A stretch of DNA of 61,966 bases from Geobacteraceae bacterium (GCA_013377075.1 JACABD010000010.1:7477-69442), one strand, 5' to 3'; numbered from the stretch's first letter, positions 9,662 through 19,458 are shown. Notes: a model not told the origin generated them from the letters alone. Translations and numbers: made by a program.

Positions 9662-10812
9662 CTGAATTCCCTTGAAAGTATTGTCATAATGTCACGCAGC
9701 GGTTTACCTGTTTCGGCGGCAACCCTGCGACAGTCGTCAAACTCCGGCTTTTCACCAAATTCGTTCACCTTGAAACGGACTCTGCCAAAGGTTGTCTCCC
9801 TGACCTCAACCCTTCGCTCCAGAACGGTTCGGGAAACCGGGTAACTCCTGATGCCGATGGCAGTTGTCTCCTCAAAAACAATCCGGCTGAGGCTATCGGC
9901 CTTTTCCTGAGAAGTTATGATCGAAAGCATGACAGCTGGTCGGCACTTTTTCATCTGGATCGGTGTGAACCAGACATCCGCCGCACCTTCTGCAAGGAGG
10001 CGCTCCATGGCATAGCCGAGCATCTCCGGCGTCGAATCATCAATATTGGTCTCGATTACGACCATCTCCCCGTCCAACCGCTCTGATCCTGCTTCGCCGA
10101 GAAAAAGCCTGAGAATATTGGGGATATCGGCAAAATCCTTTGATCCAGCACCGTAGCCGATTTTATCAATTTTCATTGCCAAAGGAGCACCGAAACTCTC
10201 TGCGAGAGCAACCACAATAGCGGCTCCGGTCGGTGTGACCCGCTCGCCACTGCCACTTGCCGGGTGAAACGGCACCCCTTTCATAAGCTCTGCCGTAGCA
10301 GGTGCAGGGAGCGGTATCCGGCCATGCTCACACTGAACAAAGCCGCTGCAAAAGGGGAGAGATGAGGAGCTGACATGCTCGATGCCAAGATAATCGAGAC
10401 AGATGGCAACACCGATTATATCGACAATCGAATCAACCGCACCGACTTCGTGAAAATGAACCTCCTCCACGCTGACGCCATGAACCGTGGCTTCAGCCTC
10501 GGCAAGACGCCTGAAGATCCTTTCAGCGCGGCTCTTCACATTATCGGACAGAGTGCTGGAAGATATAATCGCAAGGATATCGGCAAAATGGCGGTGCGTA
10601 TGATGATCATGGAGAACAACATCGAAATTCAGCGCCGAGATTCCATGTCGCTTCGTCCTCTCAAGAGAGAGCCTGTACGAATCTATCGGCAGAGAGAGTT
10701 TTGAGAGCTCTGAATCAAGGACGTCCAGAGGCACGCCGAGATCCAACAGGGCTCCCACAGTCATATCTCCGGATACCCCTGCCTGACAGTCAAAATAAAG
10801 AGTTTTCATCAT
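9658..10812 (-). CDS. larC: nickel pincer cofactor biosynthesis protein LarC (TIGR00299 family)
   Basis: A 384-aa LarC homolog. LarC inserts nickel into the pincer nucleotide used by lactate racemase-type enzymes. Visible signatures are YFDCQAGVSGDMTVGALLDL, the His-rich stretch HDHHTHRHFADI at about 88-99, VEEVHFHEVGAVDSI, and the C-terminal EKPEFDDCRRVA. The gene is a single continuous frame, unlike the frameshifted Lactobacillus version. Two adjacent ATG codons (10812 and 10809) are possible starts. Partners larB, larE and larA are not in the window. LarC alone occurs in many genomes, so its role here is inferred. Confidence 0.85.
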   Translation of the reverse strand: MMKTLYFDCQAGVSGDMTVGALLDLGVPLDVLDSELSKLSLPIDSYRLSLERTKRHGISALNFDVVLHDHHTHRHFADILAIISSSTLSDNVKSRAERIFRRLAEAEATVHGVSVEEVHFHEVGAVDSIVDIIGVAICLDYLGIEHVSSSSLPFCSGFVQCEHGRIPLPAPATAELMKGVPFHPASGSGERVTPTGAAIVVALAESFGAPLAMKIDKIGYGAGSKDFADIPNILRLFLGEAGSERLDGEMVVIETNIDDSTPEMLGYAMERLLAEGAADVWFTPIQMKKCRPAVMLSIITSQEKADSLSRIVFEETTAIGIRSYPVSRTVLERRVEVRETTFGRVRFKVNEFGEKPEFDDCRRVAAETGKPLRDIMTILSREFR

Positions 10813-10952
10813 CCTTCGCGTCCCTGTTTAACTATCCGCTTTTAGTCCGTCTATATTGATTTATTCTCGAATTTTGTCTACATATTTTAGCTGAACAAAG
10901 GTTAAATTGATGTATCATTCAACATATTGAAAACCTTACGGAGCATCAAATA

Positions 10953-11480
10953 ATGATCGAACTTTTGCGCAAACGAAGAAGCATCAGAAAATTCTGTGCT
11001 GAACCGGTCTCATCTGAGCACCTTGACACTATTCTAGAAGCTGCTCTGCGGGCACCATCCTCCAGGGGAATCAACCCATGGGAGTTCATAGTTATTGATG
11101 ACCCGAATCTACTCAAACAGCTTTCAACGGCAAAACAGCACGGCGCCGAGTTCCTGAAAAATGCCCCACTTGGAATTGTTGTCTGCGCTGAGACAACAAA
11201 GTCGGATGTCTGCATTGAGGACTGCTCAATCGCTGCGATAATTATCCAGCTGACTGCCCTGTCTCTTGGCCTTGGCAGCTGCTGGGCGCAGATGCGCTGC
11301 CGTTTCCGGGGGGAAAAGGAGAGCGCGGAGAGCTATATCAGGGAGCTTTTGGGGCTGCCGGAGCATTTTCTTGTAGAGGCCGTAATCGGCATAGGCCACC
11401 CTGACGAGCAAAAACCGCCGGTCAAGGCAGAGACGCTTCAGAGAAAGAAGATCAGCTACAACCGCTGGGGTGCCAGATGA
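10953..11480 (+). CDS. nitroreductase family protein
   Basis: A 175-aa flavin (FMN) oxidoreductase. The family start IELLRKRRSIRKF (phosphate contact), the LRAPSSRGINPWEFIVI block and the C-terminal VEAVIGIGHPDEQKPP are present. A Cys-containing ECSIAA-like helix (ED-C-SIAAIIIQLTAL) precedes GLGSCWAQ. The ribosome binding site is ACGGAG. The stop overlaps the following radical SAM start by 4 nt, so the two are translated together. The natural substrate is unknown. Confidence 0.85.
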   Translation: MIELLRKRRSIRKFCAEPVSSEHLDTILEAALRAPSSRGINPWEFIVIDDPNLLKQLSTAKQHGAEFLKNAPLGIVVCAETTKSDVCIEDCSIAAIIIQLTALSLGLGSCWAQMRCRFRGEKESAESYIRELLGLPEHFLVEAVIGIGHPDEQKPPVKAETLQRKKISYNRWGAR

Positions 11481-12370
11481 ACGGCAGGATGCCGCGCTAT
11501 GTCGAACCACTGTTCAGGCCGCCGAGTGAGGCAAGGAGTCTCATTTTTCAGATCACCATCGGCTGTTCACAGAATACGTGCACTTTTTGCGGTATGTACA
11601 AAGGGAAGAAATTTCGTATAAAGCCTCTACAGGAGGTACTTGACGAAATAACCGCAATACCTGCCATGTACCGGCAGGTGGTGACACGGGTATTTCTTGC
11701 CGATGGAGATGCTCTTGTCTATCCGTTTGACGGACTTCGCACCATCCTCGAAGCCCTTGCCGTCAATTTCCCGAAACTCGCCCGAATCGGCTCATATGCT
11801 TCCCCTGCAAGCCTGAAGACAAAAAACCTGGAGCAGCTTGAAATGCTTCGTGATAAGAAACTCCGCATTCTCTACTTCGGCCTTGAGTCCGGAGATGATG
11901 AAACTCTCTGGAATATCAAAAAGGGGTTTACCTCGGATGAAATGGCAATGGAGGCGAATAAAGCCCGCAGCGCCGGGATGAAGCTCTCTGTGACCGCAAT
12001 TCTCGGGCTGGCGGGAAGGAGAGGAACCCTTCTCCATGCTAAAAATACCGGGGAGTGGGTAAACCGTGTCAGCCCGGAATACTTCTCACTGCTGACCCTT
12101 TTCCATCGCCACAATGATGACTTTGTCCGCTCCCTTGAGCAGTGCACTCACAGGGAGCTGATGATGGAGGCACGGGAGATGGTGTCACAGATGAATAGCT
12201 GCGCAACCATCCTCAGATCCAATCATGTATCAAATTTTCTCAATCTGGAGGGAACTTTTCCAAAAGACAGGACAAGAGTGCTTGGCGACATAGACGCGGC
12301 ACTGGAGCGGGCTGCCAGACATCCGGGGTTTCTTGATGCAGTGCCGGAATATAGTGAGGAGTATTATTAG
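11477..12370 (+). CDS. radical SAM protein with CX4CX2C cluster motif
   Basis: A 297-aa radical SAM enzyme. The iron-sulfur ligands are Cys30, Cys35 and Cys38 in TIGCSQNTCTFCGMYKGKKF, a CX4CX2C spacing instead of the canonical CX3CX2C. From memory, this spacing with the MYKGK-F continuation belongs to a recognisable uncharacterised subfamily. The later segments LFYFGLESGDDE-like (RILYFGLESGDDETLW) and LSVTAILGLAGR are normal radical SAM barrel elements. It has no C-terminal accessory domain. It overlaps the nitroreductase gene by 4 nt and ends 7 nt from the convergent kinase gene. Function is not known. Confidence 0.82.
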   Translation: MNGRMPRYVEPLFRPPSEARSLIFQITIGCSQNTCTFCGMYKGKKFRIKPLQEVLDEITAIPAMYRQVVTRVFLADGDALVYPFDGLRTILEALAVNFPKLARIGSYASPASLKTKNLEQLEMLRDKKLRILYFGLESGDDETLWNIKKGFTSDEMAMEANKARSAGMKLSVTAILGLAGRRGTLLHAKNTGEWVNRVSPEYFSLLTLFHRHNDDFVRSLEQCTHRELMMEAREMVSQMNSCATILRSNHVSNFLNLEGTFPKDRTRVLGDIDAALERAARHPGFLDAVPEYSEEYY

Positions 12371-12377
12371 GAGCGAG

Positions 12378-14348
12378 CTAATCCTGCCACGGAAGCAGTA
12401 CTGTAAATTCTGCTCCGCCGCCTGAGTGGTTCCGTACCTTGATCTTGCCGTTGTGATTAGTGACGATACGTGCTGCAATCGGCAACCCGAGCCCTGTGCC
12501 ACTCCCTTTTGTTGTGAAAAACGGTGTAAAAATGCTGTTTTTCATCGAATCCGGAATCCCTCCGCCACTGTCGGCAATCTTTACGGCAACCGCCCTCTCC
12601 TTGCCCAGCTTTGCCAAAGTCACCGACACCCTCAGTGTACCGCCACCCTTCATTACATCGAGTGCATTATGAAAAAGATTTATAAAAACCTGCTTTAACT
12701 GCTGACAGTCAGAGTAAAGCATCATCTCTATTTTCGGGTAGGATTTTACAAGAGTGACCATGTTCTTCTCAAACAGATGGCTGACTATAGCAAGAGAGTT
12801 GTCAACAATATCGGTTATAGCGCATCTGTCATAGCAGATGGTCGTCTTTTTTGCGTATGAAAGCACCTCATCAAGCATGTTTTCAAGCCTCAGCTCCTCC
12901 TCGATAATTGTGGCAACGTAGCCCGCCTCTATCGAATCAGGCGCAGTCTTTTTTGCCAGTCTCCTTGCAAATCCACCAATGGCGACCATCGGCCCTTTAA
13001 GCTCATGGGCAATGCTTGCCGCCATCTCGCCGATTGTCGCCAGACGCTCTCCATGGACAAGTTGCGCCTGTGTCTCCTGAAGCCGGCTGTTAGCATCCTC
13101 AATAGAGCTGTATAGCATTATATTTTCAATAGCTATGCTGGCATGCTTTGAAAAAAGCTGCAGGAATTTAAGGTCGTTTCTGCCGATCTCCTTGTGAGAG
13201 CACGGATTATCAACGACCACGACTCCGAACACCCCATGATTGCCCATCAACGGCATAATGGCAAATGAGCCTGTTTTCAATCGACTAAAGATTTCAGGGA
13301 ACTCCTGACCGTTTCCCTGCTGCACTTTACCTGAAAAAACCTTTTTTTCAGCAACTGACCGATAAAACAGATCTCTCCCTTTTTTCAGGACAATCCGGCA
13401 TAAGCGGAGCTCACTGTTGAGCACTGATGCCTCATCTGACAGACCGTACATACTGATTGAGAAGAAGTTTTCATCGGTTTCATGGGTAGCAAAAAAAGCC
13501 TCTTCCCCCCTGACAGCACCGAGCATCCCTTGAAGAGTATTTGTCCTCTCGTTAAGGAGAAAAAGCATTGCCCGGTCGAAAAAAAGCGGTGCATTTGAGG
13601 TGAGTGCAGTAAGAATTATGCCGGTAAGCCGGTTGAGCCGGATTTTTGAGAGGTTTAGACTGCTCAGACGATTAAGAATAAGCAGCTCTTTCAGTTTGTA
13701 GTTATTCTGCTCGTTAATACGCTGAAGCTGAAGAGTCCTTATTTCAACCCTTCGCTCAAGGCCTATATTGAGCCTTTTGATCTGCTGCTCAGCACGTTTG
13801 CGCTCGAAAATCTCTTTTTGAAGCATCTGATTTGATTCTGAAAGTTTTGAGTTCCTCCCGAGGAGAAGCTTGTCATGTTGTAACTTCAGCTCTTGCGAAC
13901 TACGCTCCGATTCGTGTACGAAACCAATCTCTATTTTGTCAAAGTAGCGATCGATAAAAGAATGGGCCCATCTTGGCTGATCAAGTGAACTGTAATTTTC
14001 GTCAATTATGTCGTGATAGCACTGCCTGAAGTATTTCATCATGCCGAGAAACATCACCAGTGTAACCCCTCTCAAGCGATGCTTCTTTGCCTGAGCTGTG
14101 CCAAAGGCTATCACAGGGTCATGTACAGGGTCCATATCAGGAGTGAGTGGAGGAATCTCAACTGACAGTTCCAGTGATGCGACAAGCCCTGAAGAAAGCT
14201 CATGCACAGCTTTTTTCCAGACAGCTTCATCAGTCGGAGTATGGGGATATTTAGAGTAGCCGCTCTCTTGAGCAAAAAGGATGATTCTGCGGACTAACGC
14301 AGCTTCGCCATGCCTGATAACATGAGCAAGGCCGCTCATGTTCAGCAT
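12378..14348 (-). CDS. sensor histidine kinase with GAF domain
   Basis: A 656-aa soluble sensor kinase. Residues 1-150 form an all-helical N-terminal region I cannot assign. About 150-225 is coiled coil, 240-410 a GAF-like sensor, 430-500 the HisKA domain (His448 in [16 protein letters not shown]), then HATPase_c with [19 protein letters not shown] and [13 protein letters not shown]. No membrane helix or signal peptide is visible, so it senses a cytoplasmic cue or a partner. No response regulator is adjacent. The ribosome binding site is weak (GGGAT), so the start could be a few codons off. Confidence 0.85.
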   Translation of the reverse strand: MLNMSGLAHVIRHGEAALVRRIILFAQESGYSKYPHTPTDEAVWKKAVHELSSGLVASLELSVEIPPLTPDMDPVHDPVIAFGTAQAKKHRLRGVTLVMFLGMMKYFRQCYHDIIDENYSSLDQPRWAHSFIDRYFDKIEIGFVHESERSSQELKLQHDKLLLGRNSKLSESNQMLQKEIFERKRAEQQIKRLNIGLERRVEIRTLQLQRINEQNNYKLKELLILNRLSSLNLSKIRLNRLTGIILTALTSNAPLFFDRAMLFLLNERTNTLQGMLGAVRGEEAFFATHETDENFFSISMYGLSDEASVLNSELRLCRIVLKKGRDLFYRSVAEKKVFSGKVQQGNGQEFPEIFSRLKTGSFAIMPLMGNHGVFGVVVVDNPCSHKEIGRNDLKFLQLFSKHASIAIENIMLYSSIEDANSRLQETQAQLVHGERLATIGEMAASIAHELKGPMVAIGGFARRLAKKTAPDSIEAGYVATIIEEELRLENMLDEVLSYAKKTTICYDRCAITDIVDNSLAIVSHLFEKNMVTLVKSYPKIEMMLYSDCQQLKQVFINLFHNALDVMKGGGTLRVSVTLAKLGKERAVAVKIADSGGGIPDSMKNSIFTPFFTTKGSGTGLGLPIAARIVTNHNGKIKVRNHSGGGAEFTVLLPWQD

Positions 14349-14508
14349 ATCCCGCAGAGGGCAAACGGAAATGATTCCAGATTAATTGATCGGGGGTAAT
14401 CTGCTGATAACGTATGGCTTGAAGATACATCTGCAAGATTATACATCTCTGCTTCATAGTGACTGCCAGAGTCAGTTACACGGTGCAGAGGCTTATTCAT
14501 TGGCAGGG

Positions 14509-14865
14509 TCAGGGGGTCTTTTCTTTTCGCTCTTCTTCAATCTTGCAGTCTATGCAGAGCGTTGTAACCGGTCTGGCCTTGAGACGACCTTCACTGATAT
14601 CCTCACCACAAAGCTCACAGACTCCGAACTCTCCCTGATCCAGACGCTCCAGAGCCTCCTTGATCTTGTTGATGAGCTTTCTTTCGCGGTCGCGAATCCT
14701 CAATTCAAAGCTTCTGTCCGACTCCTGGGTAGCACGATCGGTCGGGTCAGGGAAATTAACATTTTCTGCTGTCATCTCGGAAACCGTCTTTCCTGCCTCT
14801 CCCAGCAGAGTCCGCATTTCCTCGTTTAGAACCTGCCTGAAATATTCCAGTTTGTCCTGTTCCAT
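14509..14865 (-). CDS. dksA: DksA/TraR-type RNA polymerase-binding protein
   Basis: A 118-aa DksA-family protein that acts in the secondary channel of RNA polymerase, with ppGpp, in the stringent response. The N-terminal coiled coil carries acidic residues near the tip (NFPDPTDRATQESD; the usual DPxDxA pattern is present). A four-Cys zinc finger is formed by Cys83, Cys86, Cys104 and Cys107 (CELC...CIDC). The strong ribosome binding site AGGAGG lies upstream of the ATG. A 160-bp gap follows downstream to the kinase gene, in which I see no further gene. Confidence 0.93.
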   Translation of the reverse strand: MEQDKLEYFRQVLNEEMRTLLGEAGKTVSEMTAENVNFPDPTDRATQESDRSFELRIRDRERKLINKIKEALERLDQGEFGVCELCGEDISEGRLKARPVTTLCIDCKIEEERKEKTP

Positions 14866-14943
14866 AGCCGCTTGCCTCCTGAATTCAAGCCTCTATTAAA
14901 AAATATTTCTGCCGGCAAGTAAAGACATTTTTAAAATTACGTT

Positions 14944-16293
14944 TCACATCCCCTTATCAAGCGCTTCATCTACGCTTTTAACCCCGATGAGCTCAATCCC
15001 TTTTACCTTAACCTGCTTGAGGTTGCCGACCGGAAGTACGCATCTGGTAAAGCCCAGTTTGAGCGCTTCCTTGACCCGTATCTCCGGCTGGCTTACAGCT
15101 CTAACCTCTCCGGAGAGGCCGACTTCACCGATAAATACGGTCTGCGGATCAACTACCCTGTCGAGGTGGCTAGAAGCAACTACTGCAACAATGCCGAGAT
15201 CTGCGGAAGGCTCATTCAATCTGACTCCGCCGGCAGCATTGAGAAAGATATCCTGCCCTGAGAGGTGAAGCCCGACCTTTTTCTCCAGAACCGCCACCAA
15301 AAGTGCAAGACGGTTGTGATCCACACCGATTGTCGTTCTTCTTGGATTACCAAAAGAAGTCGATGATACAAGCGCCTGCAATTCTACAAGCAGCGGCCTT
15401 GTCCCCTCAAGGGCCGCAACAACCACTGAACCTGGAACACCGGTCGGCCTTTCGGACAAAAAGAGCTCTGAAGGATTGCGCACTTCACAAAGACCACTTT
15501 CTTTCATCTCGAACACGCCAATTTCATTTGTTGACCCGAATCTGTTCTTGACTGCACGAAGTATCCTGTAGGCATGGCCGCAGTCCCCCTCGAAATAAAG
15601 CACCGTATCAACAAGATGCTCAAGGACTCTTGGCCCGGCAAGTGCTCCGTCCTTGGTAACATGGCCGACCAGGAATATCGGCACACCACTCCCCTTGGCA
15701 AGTGTCATCAGGCGTCCGGCAGACTCCCTGACCTGGCTTACGCTTCCAGGCGCCGAATCAAGTGCAGAGGTAAATACTGTCTGGATTGAATCGATAATGA
15801 CTGCTTTTGGCTTCATCGCTTTTATGTGTGTAGCTATCCTCTCAATTCCGGTTTCTGCAAGCAGGTAGAGCTCCTCCGCTACGACACCCATCCTTGTTGC
15901 GCGAAGCTTTATCTGCTCGGCAGATTCTTCAGCAGAGACATAAAGAACTGTCCCAGCCCCCCTTGAAAGGTGAGACGCCGCCTGAAGAAGCAGTGTGGAC
16001 TTCCCTATGCCGGGATCTCCGCCGATAAGCACCATAGATCCGGAAACAAGCCCGCCACCAAGCACCCGATCAAATTCCGAAATGCCGCAGGAAAGGCGCT
16101 GCTCCGCTGCTCTTGTAACATCTGATAACCTGATCGGCTTTGAGGCCTCTCCCGGGAGGGACGAAGCTGATCCTTTAAGCTCCGGCTCCTCAACCATACT
16201 ATTCCATTCGCCGCAATCAGGACATTTTCCAAGCCACTTTGGCGCCTGGCAGCCGCACTTCTGACAGGCAAAGAGTGTTTTTGTTTTCGCCAT
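14944..16293 (-). CDS. radA: DNA repair protein RadA
   Basis: A 449-aa RadA/Sms, a branch-migration ATPase in recombination. An N-terminal C4 zinc finger has Cys10, 13, 24 and 27. Walker A is GGDPGIGKST (91-100), the RadA-specific KNRFGS motif follows, and a C-terminal Lon-like domain holds the rest. The ATG at 16293 is chosen because AGGAG lies 5 nt upstream. An in-frame ATG 5 codons further up precedes that Shine-Dalgarno sequence and is less likely. It is followed on the same strand by dksA. Confidence 0.96.
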   Translation of the reverse strand: MAKTKTLFACQKCGCQAPKWLGKCPDCGEWNSMVEEPELKGSASSLPGEASKPIRLSDVTRAAEQRLSCGISEFDRVLGGGLVSGSMVLIGGDPGIGKSTLLLQAASHLSRGAGTVLYVSAEESAEQIKLRATRMGVVAEELYLLAETGIERIATHIKAMKPKAVIIDSIQTVFTSALDSAPGSVSQVRESAGRLMTLAKGSGVPIFLVGHVTKDGALAGPRVLEHLVDTVLYFEGDCGHAYRILRAVKNRFGSTNEIGVFEMKESGLCEVRNPSELFLSERPTGVPGSVVVAALEGTRPLLVELQALVSSTSFGNPRRTTIGVDHNRLALLVAVLEKKVGLHLSGQDIFLNAAGGVRLNEPSADLGIVAVVASSHLDRVVDPQTVFIGEVGLSGEVRAVSQPEIRVKEALKLGFTRCVLPVGNLKQVKVKGIELIGVKSVDEALDKGM

Positions 16294-16420
16294 TTTCACT
16301 CCTCTCATACTTTACATTTCCAAGTTGCGTTAATATATACCAAACACCCTGTTAATGCTTGCAAATTTGATTGATTCCGTTACGATATGGGTTCAGGTTT
16401 ATCATCTCAGGGAGTAAACC

Positions 16421-18103
16421 ATGCGATCCAGTCGAGATCTTCAGCAGCCAGAAGACAAATCAGCCGCGTTACTGCTCGATGCAGCAATTAACGCTCTGGC
16501 CAAGGCTCTGAAAGCGATGAATTTCTATCCGCCCGAACATCCGCTGCGCGATGAAAGCGTCTCATCTGCACTTGAAAACCTGAACGATCTTTTGAGCGGA
16601 AGCCAGCTGGTTCTTCTTTGGTCAAGGGAAGCATGTACCCTGGCAGGTGACCCTCCAATCAAAAACAGCTCTTTGACAGCAAGATCACTCGCAAGGGAGA
16701 TGCTGACCCGCAAGCTTCAGCGTCTTATCATACTTCCTGGTCTTTCATTATCGGATCTGAAGGCATTTCTCTCAATCGCAACAACAGATGCGGCCAACAT
16801 TCAAACTGAAGGCGGAATTGAGGCCGCCATGCTCAACTCCGGAATAACAACCATCTGCGCCAATGAAGTAAATCTATCGCTGCTTTCCACTATCAAAAAT
16901 GGATCAACCGAGCCCCAAACGGCTCCGACTCCCGGCACTGAAGGAACTGAAGCTGACCCGGATTCAGCTGTTGCCGAAGGGGAAATTTCAACAGGTGGAA
17001 TAGGGATTGAGCAGCAGAAAGACAACGATAAAACACCTGCTCATAATTCTCAGGATAATGCTGAAGCTACCCTTGATCTCCAGTTTTCAAAACTCGGTAT
17101 GGATATTCTTCTCGGGATGCTCAAAGCCGAAGACAGGGAGTCCCATTTCCTTCAGCTTGCCCGGGAAGTTATTGACTCCTCCGAAGAGTTCAAGCAACAG
17201 GAGGCTTTTGAAGCTCTTTTGCATGTGATTGAAGCCCTGATCGAGATTTACTTCTCATCCGGACGTTCTTCGTCCCAGAAAGAGTTTATCAAATATGCCC
17301 TCGAACAGATTGCCAGCGGAGCAATGACTGGCTTTTTGCTTGACAGAATAGAAGAACATATAGAGGGAAATGAGCCTCTGTTTAACAGCATCTGTTCTGT
17401 CCTGGGCCAATCACTGGCATATCCGCTCATCCAGAGACTCTGTGTTGCCGAGTCACTACATGCCAGGAAAACAATCGCAATCGCTCTGACCCGCTCCGGT
17501 GAAGCTGCTATTTCTGCACTTGTTGCAATGCTGCGGGATGAAAGATGGTATGTAGTCAGAAATATGGTTACAATACTTGGTGAGATCGTTTCACCTGAAT
17601 CGATAAAAGCCCTAAGGATGGTATCACAGCATCCGGAGCCCAAGGTGCGTAAAGAGGTAGTCAAAGCGCTGGTCAAGGTCAACCCGCAAGCCTCTGAAGC
17701 TCCACTTATTTCAATGCTTGCCGAACCTGACAAGGATGTATTACGCCAGGTAATATTCTCACTCGGGACAATCCGTTCGAAAACGGCCATAAGACCGCTT
17801 CTGGAAATGGTAAATGCAACCGATACTTTTCTCAAGGACCTCGAACTAAAAAAAATGGCTGTTTCAGCACTGGGTAGAATCGGTGACAAACAAGCAACTG
17901 AGCCTCTTCTGGACATTCTCTATGTGAAGGGTTGGTTTGCTCCACGCCGGTGGCATGAATTAAAAGTTGCAGCAGCAACAGCACTTGGACATATTGGCGA
18001 TGAAAGCGCTCTCCCAAAGCTGAAACGTCTGGCAAACAGTGATTCTGACCTTGGCAAAGCCTGTGGCGAAGCTACTGATAATATTGAGCGGGTTCTAAAA
18101 TGA
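16421..18103 (+). CDS. HEAT-repeat protein with N-terminal domain shared with the HD-GYP neighbour
   Basis: A 560-aa soluble protein. Residues 15-150 form a globular domain containing NFYPPEHPL and RLIILPGLSLSDLKAFL, which matches the start of the next gene in pattern. Residues 160-215 are a low-complexity Pro/Thr/Glu/Gly linker. From about 225 onward it is helical, ending in PBS/HEAT-like repeats (for example SLGTIRSKTAIRPLLEMV and ALGHIGDESALPKLKRL). HEAT arrays usually serve as protein-binding scaffolds. It has the ribosome binding site AGGGAG and ends in an ATGA overlap with the HD-GYP gene, which implies coupled translation and probable joint function. No catalytic motif is visible. Confidence 0.85.
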   Translation: MRSSRDLQQPEDKSAALLLDAAINALAKALKAMNFYPPEHPLRDESVSSALENLNDLLSGSQLVLLWSREACTLAGDPPIKNSSLTARSLAREMLTRKLQRLIILPGLSLSDLKAFLSIATTDAANIQTEGGIEAAMLNSGITTICANEVNLSLLSTIKNGSTEPQTAPTPGTEGTEADPDSAVAEGEISTGGIGIEQQKDNDKTPAHNSQDNAEATLDLQFSKLGMDILLGMLKAEDRESHFLQLAREVIDSSEEFKQQEAFEALLHVIEALIEIYFSSGRSSSQKEFIKYALEQIASGAMTGFLLDRIEEHIEGNEPLFNSICSVLGQSLAYPLIQRLCVAESLHARKTIAIALTRSGEAAISALVAMLRDERWYVVRNMVTILGEIVSPESIKALRMVSQHPEPKVRKEVVKALVKVNPQASEAPLISMLAEPDKDVLRQVIFSLGTIRSKTAIRPLLEMVNATDTFLKDLELKKMAVSALGRIGDKQATEPLLDILYVKGWFAPRRWHELKVAAATALGHIGDESALPKLKRLANSDSDLGKACGEATDNIERVLK

Positions 18104-19458
18104 ATTCTAAGTTGAGTTTGTCTACAGCACAGCGTATTGCATCGATTTTTTCCGGACTGATTCGCAACACTTCACTTTATCCTCCCGGAAACCCCGCATT
18201 GACGAGGCCACTTAACGAACTTCATACATTGATCGTCGACTATCTGGCAGGCTCTCCCTCCCTCAGAATCGGGCTTTCCGATGAGATCCTCTTCCTTGAG
18301 GAACATCTTTTTGTCACTGCGCCCCAACAGGTCGAAGATCTGGCCACCCATTTTGCCTCCCGTAAAGTGGAAGCTGTCATCATTATGCCTGATGTGACTG
18401 CTGACGAGCTTTTCCAGTTATCAAAGCTATTTGCTGACCGTGCATTATCCACCGAAAGCCTGATAGATCATCTTGAAGACTCCGGTATCACGCATATTCT
18501 AGTTATAGCTCAGGGTGATAATGAAGAGCGGCTGCTGCATGAAGCCGGAAATGCCTACCAGGCGGCTCTGGACTCGGTAAGAACAGCTCTTATTGATATT
18601 GAAGCCAACAGGATTCCATCAAGCGAAAGGCTCCTAGCTGCAACACGGCAGTTTTCTGATGTAGCAGCCCAGGATCCGCAGATAGTTGCCTGCCTCTCCA
18701 TGATTAAGGACTACGACAACTACACGTTCAACCACAGTGTCAATGTCGGGGTCATATCACTATCGCTTGCTGCGTATATGAAACTTGATCGGATAAAGAT
18801 CGAGGAGGCGGGAATGGCCGGCTTTCTCCATGACATCGGCAAGACCCTGGTTCCCAAAACGATCATAAACAAACCAGGGAAACTCTCCTCCATCGAATTT
18901 GATGAAATAAAAAAGCATCCTGAAGACGGGGTAAAGATTATAAAAGCCATGCACGGTCTTTCAGGCAACATTGCAGAAGCAGTTCTCGGGCATCATCTGC
19001 GCTACAACAGAAAAGGTTACCCTGAATGGGCTAAAGATATGGAATTATCAAATCTAAGCCAGATCGTAGCCATTGCCGACTGCTTTGATGCCTGTACCAC
19101 CCTTCGCGTATATCAATTGCCCATGCCTCCGGCACAGGCCATAAAAGTGATGAAGCGACTGGCCGGTGAGTTTCTCAACCCTGAAATGGTAGAGAATTTT
19201 GCATCAATGATGGGTAAATACCCACCTGGCACACTCATAAGGCTAGATACAAATGAAATTGCCCTGGTATGGAAAGGGAACCTGGGGAATCCGGAAACTC
19301 CAAAAGTGCGTATTGTTTTTGACCGCTTTGGAAACAAGGTTGAGAAACCGGTTACTGAAAAACTAGAAGAGAGAAGGGGTGGTGCTCCGGCAATTGTTGC
19401 GATTATAGATCCGATTACTAAAGGTATAGATGTGGGGGACTACTTCAAGCAGGGTTAA
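18100..19458 (+). CDS. HD-GYP domain protein, probable cyclic di-nucleotide phosphodiesterase
   Basis: A 452-aa protein. Residues 1-140 are an N-terminal domain resembling that of the preceding HEAT protein (SLYPPGNPAL, VEAVIIMPDVTADELFQL). The HD-GYP domain follows at about 195-370, with NHSVNVG, the catalytic HD pair at 244-245 in FLHDIGK, HPEDG, and HHLRYNRKGYP at 298-308. The usual HHE-x-x-DG-x-GYP block is altered (Leu for Glu, Asn-Arg-Lys for Asp-Gly-x), while GYP itself is kept. HD-GYP enzymes hydrolyse c-di-GMP or cGAMP-type nucleotides. Activity here is probable, not certain. The gene overlaps the upstream gene by 4 nt and the convergent HEAT gene by 14 nt. Confidence 0.87.
   Translation: MNSKLSLSTAQRIASIFSGLIRNTSLYPPGNPALTRPLNELHTLIVDYLAGSPSLRIGLSDEILFLEEHLFVTAPQQVEDLATHFASRKVEAVIIMPDVTADELFQLSKLFADRALSTESLIDHLEDSGITHILVIAQGDNEERLLHEAGNAYQAALDSVRTALIDIEANRIPSSERLLAATRQFSDVAAQDPQIVACLSMIKDYDNYTFNHSVNVGVISLSLAAYMKLDRIKIEEAGMAGFLHDIGKTLVPKTIINKPGKLSSIEFDEIKKHPEDGVKIIKAMHGLSGNIAEAVLGHHLRYNRKGYPEWAKDMELSNLSQIVAIADCFDACTTLRVYQLPMPPAQAIKVMKRLAGEFLNPEMVENFASMMGKYPPGTLIRLDTNEIALVWKGNLGNPETPKVRIVFDRFGNKVEKPVTEKLEERRGGAPAIVAIIDPITKGIDVGDYFKQG

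Noticed and set aside
9206-9844. 212-codon plus-strand frame across pgpA and larC
   Set aside because: It is antisense to two well-supported overlapping genes and its protein is compositionally odd.
14349-14508. tRNA or small RNA gene between dksA and the kinase gene
   Set aside because: No cloverleaf, no CCA end and no strong terminator; only a weak TGACT/AGTCA hairpin.
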